Source of the DNA: an uncultured Lachnospiraceae bacterium
GTDB taxonomy: Bacteria; Bacillota; Clostridia; Lachnospirales; Lachnospiraceae
Length of the DNA: 64,000 bases
Assembly: GCA_947626395.1 (NCBI GenBank)
Contig: CANQRU010000013.1
Span: forward strand, 1 to 64,000
Direction: 5' to 3'
Part shown: one piece after another, positions 33,649 to 43,172 of the stretch
Numbering within the stretch: position 1 is the first letter of the stretch
Layout of the letters: every line of letters begins with the position of its first letter
The notes under the pieces: model-generated
The model's input: only the letters and a program-made list of their open reading frames with translations
Told to the model about the DNA's origin: nothing
Databases searched by the model: none
Made by a program: the position numbers and the translations under genes

Positions 33649-35136
33649 TTACGATCTGTGCATGACGGCCAGGAAAAAGCCGTCGCAGGGATACTGCCCA
33701 GGAAGAAGCTGAACATAGCCTTCCTCCATGGTTTCGGCGGCGATCCGTCCGCCCAGCCTGCCGGTGATATCCACCGGTTCAAACGGATAGTTCGCAAGGA
33801 ACCAGTCGCGGTTGCCGGTGTTCTCCTGCGGAGACGCCGTACAGGTACTGTACACCAGGATACCGCCCGGCTTCACATACTGCCAGACCACGGAAAGGAT
33901 CTCCCTCTGAAGCGCCGCCAGGACGCCGATATCTTCCGGCCGGACGCGGCCCTTGATATCGGGCTTGCGGCCGATAACGCCGAGACCGGAACACGGAAGA
34001 TCCGCGAACACCACATCCGCCTTCTCCGCCATATCCTCATCGAAGGCCAGCGCGTCCCGGACCTGGACCGTGACCATATCCTCATAGCCGCAGCGGCGGA
34101 CATTCTCAGCGATCATGGCCGCCTTCCGCTCGCTGATGTCGCGGACGTAAATACTCCCCGGCCTCTGACCTCCGCCTTCCGGCAGTCCGGAAATACTGCC
34201 GGACCGACCATCCTGCCACGCTTTCCGCAGGACCGACGCCGCGTGAATCGCCTTGCCGCCCGGCGCGCCGCAGACATCCAGCACCGTATCGCCGGCTTTA
34301 AGCCCGGCCGCCTTCGCCACACAGGCAGAACTGAGATCCTGTACGGTAATAAGCCCCGTCTGAAAAGCCGTCAGCCGCTCCGGGTAATCGATATTCTCCA
34401 GATACAGCATATCCTCCGCACAGGCGTTCTCCACCGCGGTCACGCCCTGCAGGCGGAGACTCTCCATGATCTCTTCTTTTGACGCCTTGTCCGGATTACA
34501 GCGGACGCTGAACGGACTTTCTTTCAGAAACGCCTCCAGCATCCCGCGGGCCGTTCCCCCGCCGTAAGCTTCCGTCCACATCTCAATAAGCCACTGCGGC
34601 ATACTGTACCGGACGGAATCGTCCGGCCACGGATCGGCGCCGCCGTTCTCCCGCCAGGCAATGTAACGGTCCCTTTCGCGGGAAATGCTGCGCAGGATCC
34701 CATTTACAAAACCTTTGAGTCCCTCGAACCGGCGCTTCACGGCCAGCTTCACCGCCTCATTGCAAACGGCGGAATCCGGGATCCGGTCCATATAAAGAAT
34801 CTGATAGACCGACATCCGCAGAAGCGTGCGGATCAGAGGTTTCATCTTCTGCACCTTCGTGCGCGAATACCGGTCTATAACATAATCGATCTGAATCTGG
34901 TATTCCAGGGTTCCTTCCACCACTCTCGTGATGAAGGCGCGGTCCTGTTTATCCAGATACTGGTATTTGGTCAGGGCCTGATTGAGAACCACATGGCTCA
35001 ATGCGCCGCGTTCCAGGATCTCCATAAGGATATCCAGCGACAGTTCCCTTGCAGTGACCGCGCTGGCCGCAGCCGTCTGTCCCTTCTGCCCTCCGTCTGG
35101 TCTGCCGCCGGACGTATTCTGCCGCTTAATTGTCAC
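33649..35136 (-). CDS. rsmB: 16S rRNA (cytosine-967-C5)-methyltransferase
   Basis: 495 residues. A NusB-like N-terminal domain (~25-160, ARELSLDILMEILERGALSH) is followed by the Rossmann methyltransferase. Motifs: DVCGAPGGKAIHAASVL for SAM, VFADLPCSGLGVIGRKPDI with the PC catalytic site, and YSTCTASPQENTGN with the TC Cys. A Gly-rich insert of ~25 residues (RSGSISGLPEGGGQRPG) makes it longer than usual. The start is GTG with GGAGGAAGAAGG upstream. It overlaps the metallopeptidase gene by 11 bases. Confidence 0.95.
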   Translation of the reverse strand: MTIKRQNTSGGRPDGGQKGQTAAASAVTARELSLDILMEILERGALSHVVLNQALTKYQYLDKQDRAFITRVVEGTLEYQIQIDYVIDRYSRTKVQKMKPLIRTLLRMSVYQILYMDRIPDSAVCNEAVKLAVKRRFEGLKGFVNGILRSISRERDRYIAWRENGGADPWPDDSVRYSMPQWLIEMWTEAYGGGTARGMLEAFLKESPFSVRCNPDKASKEEIMESLRLQGVTAVENACAEDMLYLENIDYPERLTAFQTGLITVQDLSSACVAKAAGLKAGDTVLDVCGAPGGKAIHAASVLRKAWQDGRSGSISGLPEGGGQRPGSIYVRDISERKAAMIAENVRRCGYEDMVTVQVRDALAFDEDMAEKADVVFADLPCSGLGVIGRKPDIKGRVRPEDIGVLAALQREILSVVWQYVKPGGILVYSTCTASPQENTGNRDWFLANYPFEPVDITGRLGGRIAAETMEEGYVQLLPGQYPCDGFFLAVMHRS

Positions 35137-35863
35137 GCCTTCTTCCTCCGAACAGGATTATCAGACGCAGAAGCTGAAGGATCGAGGTAGCGGCCGCAGC
35201 CACATAAGTCAGAGCCGCGCTGCCTAAAACCTTACGGGTCTGTCCCACTTCCTCGCCGTGCAGGATTCCCACGCTGTCCAGAAGCCGCACCGCACGGGCG
35301 GAAGCGTTAAACTCCACCGGCAGCGTGATCAGCTGGAACAGCACCACCAGCACGAACATCCAGATGCCGATATTGACGATCGTGCTTCCCGCGCCGCCCA
35401 CAAGCAGTCCGATCAGGATCAGAGGCCAGGAAAGCATGCTTCCGAAATTCACCACCGGCACGAAGGCCGCACGCATCCGCAGCGGCACATAGCCCTCATT
35501 GTCCTGCATCGCGTGGCCGCATTCGTGAGCCGCCACGCCGATGGCGGACACCGATGTGGAGCCATAGACCGCATCGGACAGATTCACCGTCTTCGTTCTC
35601 GGATCGTAGTGATCCGTCAGCTTCCCAGCCACATGCTGGATCGTCACATCATAGATCCCCTGCGAATTCAGAAGTCTCCTGGCCGCCTCCGCGCCAGTCA
35701 TGCCGGTCATGCTGCGGACGGAAGAATATTTCTGGAACGTACCGTTCACACGGGCCGAAGCCCACATGGACAGCACCGCCCCGATCAGTACCAGAAGGAT
35801 CGTCCAGTCAAAACCGTAATACCCGTAACCCATTCCATAACCATATCCATATCCGTATGGCAT
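35126..35863 (-). CDS. YugP-family zinc metallopeptidase, membrane bound
   Basis: 245 residues. The metal site is HECGHAMQDNEGY (HExxH). DPRTKTVNLSDAVYGSTSVSAIGVAA and SARAVRLL are the conserved DUF2268/YugP blocks. Membrane segments: one near the N-terminus (TILLVLIGAVLSMWA) and two or three after ~150. An unusual run of Tyr and Gly (PYGYGYGYGMGYGYYG) precedes the first helix. Substrates are unknown. It sits between fmt and rsmB, as in other Lachnospiraceae. AAAGGGG precedes the ATG. Confidence 0.9.
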   Translation of the reverse strand: MPYGYGYGYGMGYGYYGFDWTILLVLIGAVLSMWASARVNGTFQKYSSVRSMTGMTGAEAARRLLNSQGIYDVTIQHVAGKLTDHYDPRTKTVNLSDAVYGSTSVSAIGVAAHECGHAMQDNEGYVPLRMRAAFVPVVNFGSMLSWPLILIGLLVGGAGSTIVNIGIWMFVLVVLFQLITLPVEFNASARAVRLLDSVGILHGEEVGQTRKVLGSAALTYVAAAATSILQLLRLIILFGGRRRDN

Positions 35864-36027
35864 ATCATTCGCCCCTTTCTGCGCCCCGTCCTTTGATTCC
35901 TTCCATATTCAACAGACAGAGCTTTATATAAATGAATCCGGCTCCGGCAGATCGTATGCCGACACCTTCAATCTGACTCTGCATAAATTACATGCGTCCA
36001 GCTGTTCCCGCAAGCCCGAATAAGAAA

Positions 36028-36975
36028 TCACTCTTCTGCACGGCTTTTCGTAAATACAGTTCCTTCTTCCACCGGGTAGCCCCGGAGGAACGCGTCCACT
36101 TCCATCCGCTTCTTTCCTTCCGGCTGAAGTTCTGCAAGGGACAGCGTCCCCTTTCCGCACTTCACATATAAGTGATTCTTGTCCGCCAGAACGACCTGGC
36201 CGCAGGCCCCGGCGCTCTCCTCCGGCACCGCCTGCGCCTTCCAGATCTTAAGCGTCTTCCCGTTCCAGCCCGTATAGGTTCCTGGCCAGGGGCTCAGTCC
36301 CCGGATCAGCCGCTCGATGGCCCCCGCGTCCATGGTCCAGTCGATGTCTCCCATGGTCTTCTTAAGCATCTTTGCGTAGCAGGTACCCGCGTCCGTCTGC
36401 GGAGTCCGCACCGCGGTGCCATTTTCCAGCTTCGCCAAAGTGGATACGATCAGCTCCGCCCCCAACGCGCTCAATTTATCATGAAGGCTGCCTCCGGTTT
36501 CATCCGGTTCAATGGGAACCGCCGCTTTCTCCAGGATATCCCCGGTATCCAGCCCCTCGTCCATCATCATCGTAGTCACGCCGGTCTCCTTCTCGCCGTC
36601 GATGATCGCCCACTGGATCGGCGCCGCGCCCCGGTATTTGGGAAGCAGCGACGAATGAACATTCACGCAGCCCAGCCGCGGGATCTCAAGCACCGTCTTC
36701 GGCAGGATCTGCCCGAAGGCCGCCACCACGAAGACGCCCGCGGAAAGCCCCCTCAGGATCTCCACGAATTCCGGCTCCCGCACTTTCAACGGCTGATAAA
36801 CCGTAAGCCCCAGTTCAAGCGCCCGCTCCTTCACCGGCGTCATCAGCACCGCTTTTCCGCGTCCCTTCGGCTTATCCGGCTGGGTCACCACGCCCACGAC
36901 GTCATGACCGGCTTTCACGAGAGCCGAAAGCACCGGCACTGCGAAATCCGGCGTCCCCATGAATACGATCCTCAT
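36028..36975 (-). CDS. fmt: Methionyl-tRNA formyltransferase
   Basis: 315 residues. MRIVFMGTPDFAVPVLSALV, the formyl-THF binding and catalytic block NVHSSLLPKYRGAAPIQWAI with the Asn-His pair, and TTMMMDEGLDTGDIL are all present, followed by the C-terminal OB-like tRNA-binding domain. It formylates initiator Met-tRNA. It starts within the end of def (four-base overlap), so formylation and deformylation are coupled genetically. Confidence 0.97.
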   Translation of the reverse strand: MRIVFMGTPDFAVPVLSALVKAGHDVVGVVTQPDKPKGRGKAVLMTPVKERALELGLTVYQPLKVREPEFVEILRGLSAGVFVVAAFGQILPKTVLEIPRLGCVNVHSSLLPKYRGAAPIQWAIIDGEKETGVTTMMMDEGLDTGDILEKAAVPIEPDETGGSLHDKLSALGAELIVSTLAKLENGTAVRTPQTDAGTCYAKMLKKTMGDIDWTMDAGAIERLIRGLSPWPGTYTGWNGKTLKIWKAQAVPEESAGACGQVVLADKNHLYVKCGKGTLSLAELQPEGKKRMEVDAFLRGYPVEEGTVFTKSRAEE

Positions 36976-37472
36976 GCGTCCTCTCCTTCTTCCGCGTTCT
37001 CCAGCTCCGAATTGTCATGAAGTCCGTCTTCCGCCAGATCCACATACAGCGCGCCGTGAAGATGGTCGCACTCATGGCAGATGCACCGGGCCAGCAGGCC
37101 CTCCGCCTCCAGCTCAAAGGGTTTCATATGCTCGTCAAGCGCCTTTACCTTCACCTTCTCCGGCCTGGTCACCACGCCGAACTTGCCGGGTACGCTTAAG
37201 CAGCCTTCATTGCCGGTCTGGCTTCCTTCCGTGAAAATGATCTCCGGATTGATCAGCACATAGGCCTTTCCGTCCTCCTCGCCCACGTCAATGACCACGA
37301 CCTGCTTTAAGATGCCCACCTGGGGCGCCGCCAGTCCCGCGCCGTCCTGGGCGTACATGGTCTCAAACATATCTTCGATCAGCAGAGCGATCCGGGGAGT
37401 CATGAATTTCACCGGCTTGCACTCTTTTGTCAGAATCTCGTCTCCTATGGTCCGTATATTTCGGATCGCCAT
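36972..37472 (-). CDS. def: Peptide deformylase
   Basis: 166 residues with the three motifs GAGLAAPQVG, EGCLSVPG and CHECDHLHG (HExDH), which bind Fe/Zn. It removes the formyl group from nascent proteins. The C-terminal tail (ELENAEEGEDA) is acidic. AGGAGG precedes the ATG. It follows priA by 77 bases. Confidence 0.97.
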   Translation of the reverse strand: MAIRNIRTIGDEILTKECKPVKFMTPRIALLIEDMFETMYAQDGAGLAAPQVGILKQVVVIDVGEEDGKAYVLINPEIIFTEGSQTGNEGCLSVPGKFGVVTRPEKVKVKALDEHMKPFELEAEGLLARCICHECDHLHGALYVDLAEDGLHDNSELENAEEGEDA

Positions 37473-37549
37473 ACCCTGTCCTCCTGTTTTCGCGGCTCAA
37501 GCCGCTTACCAAAATACAATGCCCTTTGTCACCGGCAGGATCCGCCGCC

Positions 37550-39955
37550 TTAAGCGAAGTCAAACTGCATCATCACACGGTCGCACCACTCCGCCCGGCT
37601 GCATAAATCTTCCAGGCGGTTCTTTATCCTTACTAGTATATCATAGTTTTCCTGTTTCATATATAAAATTTTTCTGTAGATATCATTAACTTTGTAAATG
37701 GGCGCCTCCGCGGGGCCGATCAGCTGGATCTGCGCCGCTTCCGGCATCCCAAGGACCCAGCTATACATCTGTTTCACCGCACCGTCCAGCGTTCTCTCGT
37801 CGCGGGAGGATACCAGCACGGACAGAAGCTCGCAGGCCGGCGGATAATGAAGCACCTGCCGGTAGGCCATTTCCTTCTCATAGAAGGATTCGTAGTCCTG
37901 CCTGGCCGCGCAGTCGATGGCGTAATGCCCGGGACTGTAGGTCTGAATGATCACCTGCCCCGGAGTCTCGTCCCGCCCGGCTCTTCCGGCCGCCTGGGTC
38001 AGCAGCTGAAACGTCCTCTCCCCGCACCGGAAATCCGACGAATACAGCGACAGATCCGCTGCCAGGATCCCCACCAGCGTCACGTTGGGGAAATCATGGC
38101 CTTTGACGATCATCTGGGTGCCCACCAGAATGTCCGCCTCGCCTTCCGCAAACGACGCCAGGATCTCCTCATGGCCGCCCTTCTTCGACGTGGTATCCAG
38201 ATCCATCCGGAGGATCCGCGCCGAAGGGAACATTTCCCGAGCCATGGACTCGATCTTCTGGGTCCCGGTGCCGAAACCCGCGATGTACGGCGAACCGCAG
38301 GACGGGCATCTCTGCGGCGTCCGGATCTGATAGCCGCAGTAATGGCAGACCAGCCGGCCGTTCCGGTGAAGCGTCAGCGTCACGTCGCAGTGGGGGCATT
38401 TCAGGGCCTGTCCGCAGCTGCGGCAGGAGACGAAATTCGAATATCCCCGGCGGTTTAAGAACAGCATGATCTGATGGCCGTCTCCCAGTTCCCGCTCCAT
38501 GGTCTCCTTAAGGCTCCTGCTGAAAATGGACCGGTTGCCGGCGCGCAGCTCTTCCCGCAGATCCACGACCTGTACACCAGCCATGTGGCTGCCGGTTTTT
38601 GCGCGCTCGGTTAAACGGTAAAGATGATAGCCGGTTTCTCTTAATTCCCTTGAGGTTTCTTTGACTTCAAATTCCGCTGTGGTTCCTTTGACTACATCTT
38701 GGGTATGCCCTTCGGACATAGCTGGCACAATTCCTCTTTCCGCGCCCAGTGCACATACTCCAGATATAGCTAAAGAAGTTGGTCGGTCCTTCCCAGCGCT
38801 CCCAAGCAGCGCCCGCGAATACGCCTCCAGCGACGGCGTCGCCGAACCGAGCACCAGCGCGGCATCATTCATCCGCGCCCGCATCTCCGCCACCTCGCGG
38901 GCATGATACCTGGGCGAAAGCTCGCTCTTATAGGCGCTTTCATGCTCCTCGTCGATCACGATCAGACCCAGATCCGGAAACGGCGTAAACAGCGCCGACC
39001 TTGGGCCGATCATGACGCGCACATCGCCGGCCATGGCCCGCTCGAACTGGTCGTACCGCTCCCCGGCCGACAGCCGGGAATTGATGACCGACACCAGATC
39101 GCCGAAGCGCCGGTAGAACCGGAGCACCGTCTGGTAGGTCAGGGCGATCTCCGGGATCAGCACGATGGCTTCCCGGCCCTGCCGCAGCACATGTTCGATC
39201 ATTTCCATGTAGACTTCCGTCTTGCCGCTGCCGGTGACGCCGTAGATCAGCGAAGTCTGCCGGTCTCCCCGGTCATAGCGGGCCGCGAAATCATCGACTA
39301 TGGCCTGCTGCTGCGGATTCAGAGTACAAGTAGCTGTACTGCTTCCGGCCTGCGGCCGGATCTTCTTAATCCCTTCCACCGGACTCCTATCCACAGCCCG
39401 CGCCTGCAGCCCGACCACGCCCTTCTCCAGAAGCGGTTTCAGCGTCGCCGCCGTCAGGTTCATCTGCCGCAGGGCGATACCGTAGGGGATACGCGGACTT
39501 TCCAGAAACGCCCGCAAAAGCCGCTCCCTGGCCTTATATTTCTTCCGCGCCGCTTCCTCAATGGCCGCGCGCAGTTCATTTTCCGAAAGAAGGCATACCA
39601 ACAGACGGTCTTCCCTCTTCTGCACCTTCTGCTTCACCGGGAACACCGTCTTAAGCGCCTGGTTCATCGTGGAGCCGTAGCGCTCCTTCATCCACCAGGC
39701 AAGCCGGATCAGCTGGGACTGCCCCGTCACGCTGCCGGACACGACGCCGGCGATCTCCTTAATCTGATCCGTATTCCATTCCGCCCGGTCCGTGATCTCC
39801 ACCACGTACCCTTTCCGCTCATGATTTCCCGCGCCGAAGGGGATCCGCACACGGACGCCCACCTGCACCTGATCCGCCAGTTCCTCCGGGATCCGGTACT
39901 GGAACGCCCGATCCACCTTCTCATGGGAAATGTCAATGATGACGTTGGCATACAT
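37550..39955 (-). CDS. priA: Primosomal replication-restart helicase with a ~60-residue insertion
   Basis: 801 residues. An N-terminal 3'BD domain (MYANVIIDISHEKVDRAFQY), Walker A IYGVTGSGKTEVY, DEEH box VIDEEHESAY, motif III GSATPSLEAYSRAL, the zinc-binding Cys clusters (CRSCGQALKCPHCDVTL, CHYCGYQ, CPSCGSP) and the C-terminal helicase motifs (GTQMIVKGHDFPNV, QAAGRAGRD) are all there. Between ~383 and ~446 (bases 38618-38809) is an extra stretch (KDRPTSLAISGVCALG... to YHLYRLTERAK) where relatives have ~8-10 residues. It is more AT-rich than the rest of the gene. The gene start overlaps murF by 23 bases. Confidence 0.96.
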   Translation of the reverse strand: MYANVIIDISHEKVDRAFQYRIPEELADQVQVGVRVRIPFGAGNHERKGYVVEITDRAEWNTDQIKEIAGVVSGSVTGQSQLIRLAWWMKERYGSTMNQALKTVFPVKQKVQKREDRLLVCLLSENELRAAIEEAARKKYKARERLLRAFLESPRIPYGIALRQMNLTAATLKPLLEKGVVGLQARAVDRSPVEGIKKIRPQAGSSTATCTLNPQQQAIVDDFAARYDRGDRQTSLIYGVTGSGKTEVYMEMIEHVLRQGREAIVLIPEIALTYQTVLRFYRRFGDLVSVINSRLSAGERYDQFERAMAGDVRVMIGPRSALFTPFPDLGLIVIDEEHESAYKSELSPRYHAREVAEMRARMNDAALVLGSATPSLEAYSRALLGSAGKDRPTSLAISGVCALGAERGIVPAMSEGHTQDVVKGTTAEFEVKETSRELRETGYHLYRLTERAKTGSHMAGVQVVDLREELRAGNRSIFSRSLKETMERELGDGHQIMLFLNRRGYSNFVSCRSCGQALKCPHCDVTLTLHRNGRLVCHYCGYQIRTPQRCPSCGSPYIAGFGTGTQKIESMAREMFPSARILRMDLDTTSKKGGHEEILASFAEGEADILVGTQMIVKGHDFPNVTLVGILAADLSLYSSDFRCGERTFQLLTQAAGRAGRDETPGQVIIQTYSPGHYAIDCAARQDYESFYEKEMAYRQVLHYPPACELLSVLVSSRDERTLDGAVKQMYSWVLGMPEAAQIQLIGPAEAPIYKVNDIYRKILYMKQENYDILVRIKNRLEDLCSRAEWCDRVMMQFDFA

Positions 39956-41357
39956 AATCTGCCGCTTCTCCCAGATTCATGCTGTTGGAGCCCTTCATCA
40001 GGATGCAGTCGCCGGCCTTAAGCTCCCCGGCGATCCACCGCTCCATCTCTTCTTTCTCCGATTCCTCAAAATGACGGACCAAAAGCTTCGGGTTCGCCTT
40101 CCGCGCCCCCGCTTCGATCTCCTTCGCAAGTTCTCCGTAGGTCACTAAAAGTCCGATGGGCCGCGCCCCCAGATACTCCCCCACCTCCCGGTGGAAACGG
40201 ACGCTCTCTGGTCCCAGTTCCTTCATATCCGCCAGCAGCGCGATCCGGCGGCTGCAGTCTTCCACCGCTGTCAGATTGTCGATGGCTCCCTTCATAGAGA
40301 CCGGATTGGCGTTATACGTATCGTCGATCAGCGTGATGCCGTCAAAATGATGCACCTGCTGCCGCCCTTTCATCCCGGCAAACTGCCCCAGGGACTCCGC
40401 CGCAGCCTTCAGATCAACGCCGTAAAGATCCGCCACGGCCAGTGCCACCATCGCGTTCTGGACCTGATGGGAACCCATGACCTTCAGTCGGACTTCCACC
40501 TGCTTCGCGCCATCCCGGCCGCAAACCGCCGTAAACGTCGGATAGCCGTTCACCAGCCGCACATCCACAGCCCGGTAGTCGCAGTTCTCGCCCATTCCAT
40601 AGTAGAGCGTCCGGCAGCCCGGTTTGGCCTCCGCATCCTTAAGGAACGGATCGTCGCCGTTTAACAGCAGGATCCCGCCGTCTTTTAAGCCGTTCTGGAT
40701 CGTCATTTTCTCCCTGAAAATGTTCTCCTGGGAGCCGAGCTGCTCGATATGGGCCACGCCGATATTGGTAATGGCCGCCACATCCACCCGGGCCATCTCC
40801 GCGATGACCGTAAGCTCGCCCGGCTCGCTCATGCCGAGCTCGATGACGCCGATCTGGTCCTCCTTATCGATATCCGTGATCGTGATCGGCACGCCCACCT
40901 GACTGTTGCGGCTTCCGTAGGTCTTGTAGACCCGAAGCCCGGCAGACAGCGCGGCCGCCACCATTTCTTTCGTCGTCGTTTTGCCGACGCTTCCGGTTAT
41001 GCCGATAAGCGGCAGTGTCAGCGTCTTCCGGTACGCCCGGCCAATGGCCTGGAGCGCCAGTTTCGTGTCGTCCACGGCAATCCATGCCCTGCCGCAACCA
41101 ATAACACCATCATCGCTAACCGGAACTGGCTGCTTCGCTCCATGCTCGCTGGTCAGCGTAACCACGGCTCCGTTCTCCAGCGCCTGCCGGATGAACCGGT
41201 GGGCGTCCACCTTCTCGCCGATCAGCGGCACAAAAAGGTCATTCCCCTCCATCTTCCGGGAATCCAGGCTGATATGCTCCACCGGCGTATCGCCGTCGCC
41301 GCACAGCAGAACGCCTCCGCAGGCCTTTACCAGATCATTTACCGTCCAATCCTGCAT
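39933..41357 (-). CDS. murF: UDP-MurNAc-tripeptide-D-alanyl-D-alanine ligase
   Basis: 474 residues. The N-terminal Mur ligase domain (LDSRKMEGNDLFVPLIGEK), the P-loop ITGSVGKTTTKEMVA, the central motif ITNIGVAHIEQLGS and the C-terminal DDTYNANPVSM are complete. It adds D-Ala-D-Ala to the UDP-MurNAc tripeptide, the last cytoplasmic nucleotide step of peptidoglycan synthesis. It overlaps murE and priA by 23 bases at each end. Confidence 0.97.
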   Translation of the reverse strand: MQDWTVNDLVKACGGVLLCGDGDTPVEHISLDSRKMEGNDLFVPLIGEKVDAHRFIRQALENGAVVTLTSEHGAKQPVPVSDDGVIGCGRAWIAVDDTKLALQAIGRAYRKTLTLPLIGITGSVGKTTTKEMVAAALSAGLRVYKTYGSRNSQVGVPITITDIDKEDQIGVIELGMSEPGELTVIAEMARVDVAAITNIGVAHIEQLGSQENIFREKMTIQNGLKDGGILLLNGDDPFLKDAEAKPGCRTLYYGMGENCDYRAVDVRLVNGYPTFTAVCGRDGAKQVEVRLKVMGSHQVQNAMVALAVADLYGVDLKAAAESLGQFAGMKGRQQVHHFDGITLIDDTYNANPVSMKGAIDNLTAVEDCSRRIALLADMKELGPESVRFHREVGEYLGARPIGLLVTYGELAKEIEAGARKANPKLLVRHFEESEKEEMERWIAGELKAGDCILMKGSNSMNLGEAADYVCQRHH

Positions 41358-42948
41358 TTTCTTTACCGCCTTCCAGTTTCGCTACGACTTCTTCAATAAC
41401 CTGCCGGTCAAGGAACGGATACCGCACGCCGTTGATCTCCTGATAATCCTCGTGACCCTTGCCGATCACGGCGATCATATCGCCGGGCTGGGCGTTCACG
41501 ATGCTGTACTCGATGGCCTCCCGCCGGTCCGGGATCTCGACGAACGCGCCGCCGGTCTTTTCGATGCTACCCCGAATGTCCGTCAGAATATCCTCCACCT
41601 TCTCGAACCGCGAATTATCGGCCGTCAGGATGCACAGATCCGCCAGCCGTCCCCCGATCTCGCCCATGGAATAGCGCCGATCCTTCGACCGGTTGCCTCC
41701 GCATCCGAAGACGCAGACAAGCCTCTTCGGATGGTAATCCCGAAGCGTCAGCAGAAGGCTTTCCATACTGACCGCGTTATGGGCGTAATCCACGATGACC
41801 GTGCAGCGCTCCGACGTATGGACGATCTCCATGCGCCCGTTGACATAAAGATGCTCCAGCGCATGGCAGATCTTCTCTTTCGGAAGATCCAGAAAGCTGC
41901 AGACCGACACCGCCGCCAGCGCGTTATAAACGTTAAACCGGCCGGGAATATTGACCCGCACCTCCAGATCGTACTTTCCGCTCACCTTAAAATCCAGCCC
42001 GACGAAGTCCGGCTCCGACACATACCGGATATCGTCAGCCATGAAATCCGCCTTGTTATCAAGCGCATAGGTGTAACAGGCGTACTTTCCGTCCGCCGCG
42101 ATCTCAAACGCGGCATCAGCGGCAGCGCCCCCGGGCAGCAGTTTCGCCGCCTCGCCGTAAGCCGCCATAGTTTCCTCCACCTGCTTCACGATCTCCGCGT
42201 AATGCTCATCGTCCCGGTTGATAAGACCGACCCGGCAGAGATTCAGCAGCTTGGACTTATAATACAGATACTCCTCAAAACTGGCGTGTTCATTGGGCCC
42301 GATATGGTCATTGGAAATGTTCGTAAACAGGCCGTAGTCAAATTCAATGCCGTCCACCCGGTGCATCTTAAGCCCCTGGGACGACACCTCCATGATCATG
42401 TACTCGCAGCCCTCTTTCACCATCTGAGCAAAATAGCGGTGCAGCTCATAGGATTCCGGCGTCGTATTGGCCGTGGGATAGGTATGCTCCCCAATGACGG
42501 CTCCCGCGGTTCCTATGAGACCCACCTTTTTCCCGGCGGCCTCGAGAATTGCCTTGATCATATAGGTTGTGGTCGTCTTCCCCTTGGTGCCGGTGACGCC
42601 GATGCAGGTCATCTTCCGGGCCGGATAGCCGAAACGGGCCGCTGACAGATGGGCAAGCGCAGAACGGGCGTTCTCCACACGGATGACCGTAACCGGCCCA
42701 GCCTGCGCATCGCGCAGGAGCGCCATTGTTCCTGCATCCGGTTCCTTTTCCACCACAAATACGCGCGTCCCCTTCTCAAGCACCTGGGGAATAAAATCAT
42801 GGGAGTCGATCTTCGTTCCCATTATGCAGACGAACACCGCCCCCGGCTCCGCCTTTCGGGAATCGTAAATGACTTCCGATACCTCCACGCTGTCGTCCCC
42901 CAGCAACACCTGATAATTTAATCCGGCCAAACCTTCTGCTATCTTCAT
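41335..42948 (-). CDS. murE: UDP-MurNAc-L-Ala-D-Glu:diamino-acid ligase
   Basis: 537 residues. YDSRKAEPGAVFVCI, the P-loop GVTGTKGKTTTTYMI, YPTANTTPESYELHRYF, the carbamylated-Lys region YYKSKLLNL and IVDYAHNAVSM are complete. The amino-acid selectivity loop reads TADNSRFEKVE: the Arg of the meso-DAP motif DNPR is kept while Pro is Ser, so meso-diaminopimelate is the likely third residue but not certain. GGAGG stands five bases before the ATG. It is the first gene of the murE-to-thiN cluster; no strong promoter is visible in the 224 bases upstream. Confidence 0.96.
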   Translation of the reverse strand: MKIAEGLAGLNYQVLLGDDSVEVSEVIYDSRKAEPGAVFVCIMGTKIDSHDFIPQVLEKGTRVFVVEKEPDAGTMALLRDAQAGPVTVIRVENARSALAHLSAARFGYPARKMTCIGVTGTKGKTTTTYMIKAILEAAGKKVGLIGTAGAVIGEHTYPTANTTPESYELHRYFAQMVKEGCEYMIMEVSSQGLKMHRVDGIEFDYGLFTNISNDHIGPNEHASFEEYLYYKSKLLNLCRVGLINRDDEHYAEIVKQVEETMAAYGEAAKLLPGGAAADAAFEIAADGKYACYTYALDNKADFMADDIRYVSEPDFVGLDFKVSGKYDLEVRVNIPGRFNVYNALAAVSVCSFLDLPKEKICHALEHLYVNGRMEIVHTSERCTVIVDYAHNAVSMESLLLTLRDYHPKRLVCVFGCGGNRSKDRRYSMGEIGGRLADLCILTADNSRFEKVEDILTDIRGSIEKTGGAFVEIPDRREAIEYSIVNAQPGDMIAVIGKGHEDYQEINGVRYPFLDRQVIEEVVAKLEGGKENAGLDGK

Positions 42949-43172
42949 GTCAACCTCCGCCAGTCAATTCGTTTCGCAGGCATGATACACAGGGCAAAAT
43001 ACATTCCCCTGACATCATAGTATTCCGCAGGAAGGCCGCCTGCGCCTGAATCCTTCCTTTCTGCGCGTACCGCGCACCTAAACAGCCGGACAGTCTGACA
43101 GGGGCCGCCGCAGGCCCGGATCTCCCGCCGCCCAATGGCGAGCAATCCATCCTGCAGCAGCCCCGCCTGTCT

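Noticed and set aside
42945-43150. Short minus-strand frames between murE and fhs
   Set aside because: No RBS, overlapping each other in different frames, and no family resemblance.
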